Source: Seriola aureovittata
Taxonomy: Eukaryota > Chordata > Actinopteri > Carangiformes > Carangidae
Direction of reading: 5' to 3'
NCBI RefSeq assembly: GCF_021018895.1
Contig: NC_079374.1
Span: 3,964,212 to 4,028,211 of the forward strand
Length of the DNA: 64,000 nt
Position numbers and translations under genes: made by a program. Under the pieces are notes generated by a model. That model was given only the letters and a program-made list of their open reading frames with translations. It did no database searches and had not been told where the DNA came from. This document shows, piece by piece, positions 57,610 through 64,000 of this stretch (the first letter of the stretch is position 1; each line of letters begins with the position of its first letter).

Positions 57610-57890
57610 TAGAACGCTAATGTTAGTTGATTTCTAACTTAACCCTTAAGTTACAGTTTAGCTAGCTAATATTAGCTAGTTTGTAACTTTAACCTTAAGT
57701 TACAGTTTAGCTAACTAATATTAGATAGTTTCTAACTTTAGCTTCAAGTTACAGTTTAGCTAACTAATATTAGTTAGTTCGTAACTTTAGCATTAAGTTA
57801 CAATGTACCTAATTAATATTAGCTAGTTTCTAACTTGAGCCATAAGTTACAGTTTAACCAACTAATACTAGGTAGTTTCTAACGTGAGCC
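57610..57890. repeat. Minisatellite, about 49-bp period, about 6 units
   Basis: Same unit as at 53815, with more copies. Each unit carries TTAAGTTACA or a close variant, which supplied the TTAA target for the element inserted at its right end. Confidence 0.88.
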
Positions 57891-57894
57891 TTAA

Positions 57895-58313
57895 AGGTGC
57901 ACTATGCATTCCTGCATGGTTTCAGCGCGTGCAGATAAGGGGGGGCGGGGGGGGGGGGCAGTGAGCAGAGTTGATAGAGTAGCGTGAGTATCTGAGAGTA
58001 GATAGCTGAACGGCGCTGTGAACTAGGTCTAAAGACTCAACGATATATTTTGGGAAATGGCTGAGGCACGGACACGACCAAAGAAAAGACGTTTGGATGA
58101 ATATATGGCGAGGAGGAGAGAAATGGAGAAGGAGCGAACAAAGACCCGCATTTATATTGGGGATCGATTCAAAGGTGGCAAGAACTCCGCCGGCAGAAGG
58201 GCTTCCGGTCCGATGCAAAAATGGGGGGGGGGGGGCGAGCTTGCTCTGTTTTGTTTCGTATTTACTTCGAACGTCAACAGAAGTGACGTCATGCAGGAAT
58301 GCATAGTGCACCC
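57895..58313. mobile_element. TTAA-flanked inverted-repeat element, 419 bp (piggyBac-like MITE)
   Basis: 24-bp terminal inverted repeats differ at one base (left starts AGGTGCACTATGCATTCC, right ends GGAATGCATAGTGCACCC). TTAA lies on both sides (57891-57894, 58314-58317). The paralogous block has the uninterrupted GCCTTAAGTTACAG at about 53938, the empty site. A G run follows the left end. It contains a short + strand ORF described separately. Confidence 0.85.
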
Positions 58314-58317
58314 TTAA
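58057..58317 (+). CDS. Small ORF inside the TTAA element, possibly captured exon
   Basis: An 86-codon frame from ATG 58057 starts MAEARTRPKKRRLDEYMARR and continues with a very basic, Arg/Lys/Glu-rich helix-prone stretch to about residue 45. It then enters the G run and the right terminal repeat, where it ends at the TAA of the target duplication. The first half looks protein-like (basic, low in stops); the second half is terminal-repeat sequence. It may be a fragment of a host or transposon protein carried by the element. I do not recognise the family with certainty. Confidence 0.3.
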   Translation: MAEARTRPKKRRLDEYMARRREMEKERTKTRIYIGDRFKGGKNSAGRRASGPMQKWGGGGELALFCFVFTSNVNRSDVMQECIVHP

Positions 58318-58496
58318 GTTACAGTTTAGGTAAATATAGCAGGCTGGAGATCCTCGTAGCGCTCGTTTTTGTCTTTGCCCCAAGCCGTGTCCAAGTGACG
58401 CGAGGGACGATGACCAGGGAAGAGACATCAGCACCAGGGCAGTGAGTGGCAACAGGCTCTGGAAGAGAGGCAACTCGAATATCTTTAGCAGCATGT

Positions 58497-58790
58497 ATGT
58501 GGATGGAGTGGAACATCAGCTACTTCTCCCCCAAAGTTTCAAAAGCATCAGACAAAATATTAAACCATCAGGAAAGAAATCTTGCTTTTGCCACTGCAAC
58601 ACTGAAACACTATGTTGGCACCAGCCACTCACCATGTACGATTTATTGATGAAGGTTTTTAATATGAAAATCAGACAAGGAGATATTGGATAGTGTTTTT
58701 GCAATCCTGATTAGACGACCTCCATGCTTGATTTAAATCTTTTTATTTGACCTTTGTTTGATGAGGTCTACAGGTAGTTAGATACAGCCA
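58497..58790 (+). repeat. Conserved upstream block of TAAR units, copy at the 58931 pseudogene
   Basis: GGAACATCAGCTACTTCTCC, GCCACTGCAACACTGAAAC and following motifs in the usual order. The GACGCCAGTGCT part is missing. Confidence 0.6.
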
Positions 58791-58854
58791 AAGTATAACA
58801 TAGTCAGCCTTCTGAATAATTAAAATATTAATACTGGAGGGGAAGAAGGAGAGA

Positions 58855-58862
58855 GATGAATC
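58855..58862 (+). promoter_or_regulatory. Degenerate TATA-like box (GATGAATC) of the 58931 pseudogene
   Basis: 76 bp before the ATG. The A-to-G change in GATAAATC fits decay of a dead gene's promoter. Confidence 0.5.
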
Positions 58863-58930
58863 AGATGTATGACAAAGAGCTTTACTCAGAGAGCTGTCAG
58901 AGCTCAGCAGCTTCTCCTCTCTCTCTGAAT

Positions 58931-60370
58931 ATGGAGTCCCTGGAAGAAGCTGAACTCTGCTTTCCCCAGCTCAACAACTCCTGCAGGAAGACGATGAACT
59001 ATCATGGAGGGGCCACTCTCATTCTCAGTCTGCTGTGCTGCATCACTCTGCTCACTGTGGTTCTGAACCTGCTGGTCATCATCTCTATCTCCCACTTCAG
59101 GTAGAGATACCAACTTCTCTGCATGGCCTACAAAATGTTTATATTTTGGTTCCATCTATGCAACATAATGTCTCATTTAGGTTACTAATGAAAACATTTT
59201 TGATTTACAGGTTAGAGTAAGAAATGACTTTGAGAAAGGCAACTTTGATTAACTAACTGTGATTGTGGTGCTTTTGATATAGCCAGCAGAAGTGAGACTA
59301 AAAAGGATTAGTAATGATTTGTCACATATCAAACTACTGCATGATGATGAGATGATATCAATAATACATAGAAATATTGTTTTCCTGTTTAGGCTTTATT
59401 TGAAAATGCTTTTACAGTTGTGATGCTGTGATGTATTTATTGATGTTGTTACAATACAGTTCATACATTTAGAATTGTAACTATTAACTTCACTTATTTA
59501 TAAAACTGCTATATCTAACAGTGTGTTTGTGTTGAATATTCTCTCATTTCAGGCAGCTCCACACCACCACCAACCTCTTCCTCCTCTCTCTGGCTGTCGC
59601 AGACTTCCTTGTGGGCTTCCTGCAGATGCCAGCTGAAATCCTTGTCTTCCAAGGCTGCTGGATCCTTGGTGACATTATGTGTGGTGTGATTTTTTTTAAG
59701 TTACCTCATTGTCAGTGTTTCAGTAGGAAATATGGTGCTCATATCAATTGACCGCTATATGGCAATTTGTGACCCCATGTTTTACAACACCAAAGTCACT
59801 CTGAGAAGAATTCAATAATGTGTTTGTCTGTGTTGGATATTTTCTGCTGTTCACAGCAGTTGGATACTGAGGGATTTCCTCTCAAAGCCGCACCTGTATA
59901 ACTTCTGTTATGGAGAATGTTTTTTCATAAGTAATTATGCTGAAGAAATTGTTGATCTTGTTGTGACCTTTTTAGGCCCCATTTTAATCATTACACTTCT
60001 GTATATGAGAGTATTTGTGGTGGCTGTGTCTCAGGCTCGTGCCATGCGCTCTCACATTACAGCTGTCACACTTCAGCGTTCACAGACTGTGAAAGCTAAG
60101 AAATCTGAGATGAAAGCAGCCAGGACTCTTGGTGTCGTAGTAGTTGTCTTTATTCTGTGCTCCTGTCCATATTATTGTGTTGCTATAGCAGCCGTGAGTA
60201 ATTCGATCGATGCATCATCTACAGCCATTGACATTTGGCTGTTGTATTTCAACTCCTGTCTAAACCCTGTGATCTATGTTTTTTTCTACCCCTGGTTCAG
60301 AAAATCTATTAAACACATTATTACACTTCAGATTCTGCAGCCTGGCTCCAGTGAGGCCAATTTAATGTAG
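58931..60370 (+). pseudogene. Full-length TAAR pseudogene (frameshift and nonsense)
   Basis: Exon 1 58931-59100 is intact (MESLEEAELCF, NNS site). Exon 2 runs 59553-60370, two bases shorter than the 820 bp of functional copies. A 2-base deletion in a T run at about 59690-59700 (TM3, where others have ATTTACTGG or AATTACTTT) shifts the frame. TAA at 59816-59818 replaces TAC in the VQYCV segment. Downstream of these lesions the frame is open to the SSEANLM end. The intron donor is GT (TTCAG|GTAGAG), which shows where the GC donors of the paralogues must lie. Both lesions disable the receptor. Confidence 0.95.
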
Positions 60371-61509
60371 AAAGAGACTGTGATGGATTGACTGATACAT
60401 TTATTAATACTGTCTAATACACTGAATCTACACAGCACAAAGTCTGGAAAATAACTAAAACCATGGACAAGATGACTGTACAAATGAATGTATAAAACTT
60501 GTGAATTTTATTTTCATGGTAACAGGTGCACTTGCATCATGACTTACTTTTGCTGATTGAGAAAGTGCTTTGTTCTTTTGAATAAATTAATCTAAATTTT
60601 TGTTTTGAATTGGTTTTTTTGTATATTAATCAAATCAACATAAGTATTGATACATTTCAGGACTCATAAGAATTATGAATATGAGAGGCTGTATCAATAA
60701 AATCCTTGTTACCCATTTCAGTCCTAAAATATGGGGATACTTGTGGAGCTATATTTTAACCAGTTACACCACCTGTACCAAAATATCTTTACATGAATAT
60801 AAAGAAGGAGAACAGCATTTGATGTCAGAGTTTATTGATACAAAATAAATATTTTACAACATGTTATGTTTGCTACAGCCCCACAATCTGTCTGATGTCC
60901 CCTAGGTTTCAAGGTGAATGAAAATGATCTAATGTTATTGGTCATTAATCACCACCTATTGATTCTGCCTTCCTTCCACTAAACCCTCAGCATAATAAAC
61001 ATGTGAACAGTTGTACATAGTATTTAGAAATGTGACTGGATGTTAATAGTTTTCTGACTGGTCATCAGCTAGTATATGAATGAGCCACTGATGATGGAGC
61101 ATGACTAAAACACTGGCACCTCTCAGAGCTGTGAACTCAGCCCACTCCTGTTCACACTGCTACTAAAAATTTTCAGACCCCTTCACTTTTTGAACACTTC
61201 TTTGTATTGTAGATAGAATTTTAAATGGATTTCATTTAAAAAAAAATCTTTTTGAAAATTTATTAAATTTAGCCGCTCCTACACCAGTGCACACTGGGTC
61301 AGCTGCAGGGTTGTCAGCTAGAGCCACCGTTCACTGATGTTTCACCCCCTGCCCAGTACATCTCCTAGTAAACGCTGTTTACAGGTAACTCAGTTTGGGA
61401 GTTGTGAACTGTTTGATATTACAAACCTAATTTGATCTTGTTGTTTAAGACTGAGTGACAAAAGGTCGGGCAACACAAGGATACTAGACTATAGCACAAT
61501 AGGTGTGGC

Positions 61510-61510
<1 letters not shown>
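60371..61510. other. 3' flank of the pseudogene and intergenic DNA
   Basis: Possible AATAAA at 60581. 60660-61020 resembles the gene 5-type flank (ATTTGATGTCAGAGTTTATT, CCACCTATTGATTCTGCCTT). No gene. Confidence 0.55.

Positions 61511-61568
<58 letters not shown>
61511..61568. repeat. (GATA)n microsatellite
   Basis: About 14 units, ending 46 bp before the TATA-like box of TAAR gene 12. It replaces the conserved upstream block that the neighbours have. Confidence 0.97.
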
Positions 61569-61613
61569 TGGCCAGAGTATGACATACTCATGTGGGAGGG
61601 GAGGAAGGAAAGA

Positions 61614-61621
61614 GATAAATC
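61614..61621 (+). promoter_or_regulatory. TATA-like box (GATAAATC) of TAAR gene 12
   Basis: 76 bp before the ATG, after GTGGGAGGGGAGGAAGGAAA. Confidence 0.6.
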
Positions 61622-61689
61622 AGCTGTATGACAAAAAGCTTTACTCAGAGAGCTGTCAGAGCTCAGCAGCTTCTCCTTTCTCTCTGAAT

Positions 61690-62805
61690 ATGGAGTCCCT
61701 GGAAGAAGATGAACTCTGCTTTTCCCAACTCAACAACTCCTGCAGGAAGACGATGCATTCTCACTCTGAGGCCATGTTCATTTACAGTCTGCTGTCCTTC
61801 ATCACTCTGCTCACTGTGGTTCTGAACCTGCTGGTCATCATCTCTATCTCCCACTTCAGGCAGAGATAATATTTCTCTGCATGGCTTACAAAATGTCTGT
61901 TTTTTGGTTGCAGCTATGAAACATAATGTCTCTTTTAGGTTATTTAGGTAACAGTGTTTTCATTGTTGATATTCTCTCATTTCAGGCAGCTCCACACCAC
62001 CACCAACCTCCTCCTGCTCTCTCTGGCTGTCACAGACTTCCTTGTTGGCCTCCTGCAGATGCCAGCTGAAATCCTCCTCTTCCGAGGCTGTTGGATCCTT
62101 GGTGACTTTATATGTGCTGTGAATCACTTTTTAGGTTACCTCATTGTCAGTGTTTCAGTAGGAAGCATGGTGCTCATATCAATTGACCGCTATATGGCAA
62201 TTTGTGACCCCATGTTTTACAACACCAAAGTCACTCTGAGAAGAGTTCAATACTGTGTTTGTCTGTTGTGGATATTTTCTGCTGTTCACAGCACTTGGAT
62301 ACTGAGGGATTTCTTAAAACAACCAGAGAAGTATAAAATCTGTCATGGAGAATGTGTAGTCATAAATTCTGATGCTGAAGGAATTGTTGATCTTGTTGTG
62401 ACCTTTTTAGGCCCCATTTTGGTCATTATACTTCTGTATATGAGAGTATTTTTAGTGGCTTTGTCTCAGGCTCGTGCCATGCGCTCTCACATTACAGCTG
62501 TCAAACTTCAGCGTTCAGAGACTGAAAAAAGTAAGAGATCTGAAAGGAAAGCAGCCAGGACTCTCGGTGTCGTTATAGCTGTGTTTATTCTGTGCTCCTG
62601 TCCATATTATTCTTTTGCTGTTGCAGCTGACAGCACCTTGGTAGGGGCATCATCAGCATCCATTGAGATTTGGCTGTTGTATTTCAACTCCTCTCTAAAC
62701 CCTGTGATCTATGTTTTTTTCTACCCCTGGTTCAGAAAAGCTATTAAACACATTATTACACTTCAGATACTGCAGCCTGGCTCCAGTGAGGCCAGTTTAA
62801 TGTAG
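61690..62805 (+). CDS. taar: TAAR gene 12: trace amine-associated receptor, Gly3.32/Asp5.42, Ser7.47
   Basis: Exons 61690-61859 and 61986-62805 give 329 aa. The intron is only 126 bp, against 424-614 in other young genes, an internal deletion that kept the GC donor and the TTTCAG acceptor. TM2 reads LSLAVTDFLVG. TM3 is [18 protein letters not shown] pair is inverted to LW in VCLLWIFSAVHST. ECL2 is EKYKICHGECVVINS. Asp5.42 is kept. IL3 is strongly altered (ETEKSKRSERKAARTLG, a Met/Leu to Arg change). TM7 is NSSLNPVIY, losing the Cys7.47 that all others keep. The tail is SSEASLM. All core GPCR motifs remain, so it is called functional, with somewhat more drift than its neighbours. Confidence 0.94.
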
Positions 62806-63282
62806 AAAGTGATGGACTGATTGAAACCATTTATTTTTTAGTGAAGGGGAAATTATTCTCATGTTTTCTTTAATACACTGAATCTACATTTCTCAACATC
62901 TGGAAAATTGAAGAAATTAGCCAAAACTTCCATATTATGAGCGAAAATGAATTTACATATAAATTTTTCTCATCCAGACAACCTGAAGCTTTCATTCTTT
63001 CTTTGTTTGTGACTGCATATCTGTGTGATCTGACTAAAGTGATTCTTTTTGAATGATGGAAGTAAGAAAGTCAATTACATTAGATAATTGCTGGTAAAAC
63101 AGTTATTCTCATGATTCTCAGATCTATGTCCTATCATGATGCAAGCTAAAACTCAGTTCTGAATGGGAACCAGTTTTTAGGATACAGTAAGGAAAATTGC
63201 TTTATTTAATAATCTCAAACTCAGTCATTTTCACTATTATACACTTATGATACTTGGATATCATTAATAGTAGTTACTAGGC
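62806..63282. other. 3' flank of TAAR gene 12
   Basis: Early part resembles the other TAAR 3' flanks (GTGAAGGGGAAATTATTCTC). No AATAAA near the stop was seen. No gene. Confidence 0.5.
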
Positions 63283-63540
63283 GTAACTCCAGTTCTTTGA
63301 GTACATGACTCTAACAGACTTCGCTGTTGGTTAACCCAAGTGAGGCTCCACCTCAGCACCCTGAGACAGATCGTTGCATGCACCCAATCAGGGGCTAGCA
63401 ACCGCCCACTATGGTACCCTATAAAACCCCCACACATACACTACTCATCTCCCATTTGAACTCAGCAAGGATTACCAAAACGGGGACCAGCTGGGTCTGC
63501 AGTTAGAGGATTATGCACATACACATAGAACTGGAGTAAC
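63283..63540. mobile_element. Possible DIRS-like or other retroelement terminal region
   Basis: GTAACTCCAGTTC (63283-63295) and GAACTGGAGTAAC (63528-63540) form an imperfect inverted pair (12 of 13 positions). The enclosed sequence contains a TATAAAA-type box (CCCTATAAAACCCC at 63416). The ends resemble in style the ATATAACCCCGGTTCTCTGA motif beside the DIRS fragment at 53115. Confidence 0.4.
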
Positions 63541-64000
63541 ATCCAGTAAGGACTAGTTCAGTTTCGTACATGCTTCACCCTCCAATGGGCTTCACTATTG
63601 GTTAATATCGAAGGCGAAGGCCCTTAGGGATTGATGTACAGTAGTCCCAGCAGGACCCCAGCCCTAACCCCTAAAGGCCAGCAACTGACTCTGAGAGAGA
63701 TAAAACAAGCCTAGTCTTACAGATTGGGCACCACCAACCTAAAGGTCCCAACCCTCCCACCCTCTGATACAATCCACATATGCATCTCCTGAAATAGTGC
63801 CCCTACACCCCTTTGTCATCATGGTTACAATAATAAACACATGGTTAAGCATACAGAAAAGTCATGAGTTAGTTAGATTCAGGCAAAAAAAATACTTTGT
63901 TAGGTTTAGGAAAAGATCATGGTTTGAGTTAAAATAAGTAATTTCTTAAAGAGGTACTACTATGGCCATTTTCAGTGTTCATCATTTCATTCTTGTTGTC
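63541..64000. other. Intergenic DNA to the window edge, no gene seen
   Basis: It may still belong to the retroelement that begins at 63283. No ORF or domain is recognised. Confidence 0.4.

Overview
The window comes from a teleost fish genome, most likely a percomorph. The signs are vertebrate-type split genes, teleost-style trace amine-associated receptor (TAAR) expansion, and a repeat load of LINEs, DIRS-like elements, short LTRs, Tc1-like pieces and GATA/CA microsatellites.

At the left edge (305-2749, + strand) lie the last eight exons of a secreted C8/EGF/ZP-domain glycoprotein gene (alpha-tectorin / GP2-like). From 4668 to 62805 there is one head-to-tail array of TAAR odorant receptor genes, all on the + strand. 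Twelve look intact (starts at 4668, 7577, 14175, 18531, 24939, 29805, 33086, 40035, 44660, 48658, 54924, 61690). One is a full-length pseudogene (58931-60370, 2-base deletion plus a nonsense codon) and one is a 3' pseudogene fragment (50815-51218). An orphan TAAR promoter (36540-36615) marks a further copy that was deleted.

Every gene has two coding exons: a short first exon (N-terminus and TM1) and a second exon of about 0.8 kb (TM2 to C-terminus). They are separated by one phase-2 intron of 119-614 bp at the same codon. Eleven of the twelve intact genes have a GC, not GT, at the 5' splice position. One intact gene and the full-length pseudogene have GT. The intron is flanked by a short direct repeat (TTCAGGCAG in most copies), which hints at how it was gained.

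All intact receptors keep Asp5.42, but only genes 1 and 3 also keep the classical amine-binding Asp3.32. The rest have Gly (nine) or Pro (one). The toggle-switch Trp6.48 is replaced in all copies, by six different residues. Genes 1-3 (4.6-15.3 kb) form a diverged older group. Genes from 18.5 kb onward are young duplicates that share promoter, intron, 3' flank and an upstream conserved block.

Between the genes, paralogous units act as filled/empty-site pairs. They date insertions of short LTR elements (5-bp target duplications), an inverted-repeat element of about 1.9 kb, and a TTAA-flanked element carrying a small ORF. The remaining intergenic DNA is LINE and DIRS debris, simple repeats and unassigned sequence. 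I saw no tRNA, rRNA or CRISPR feature.
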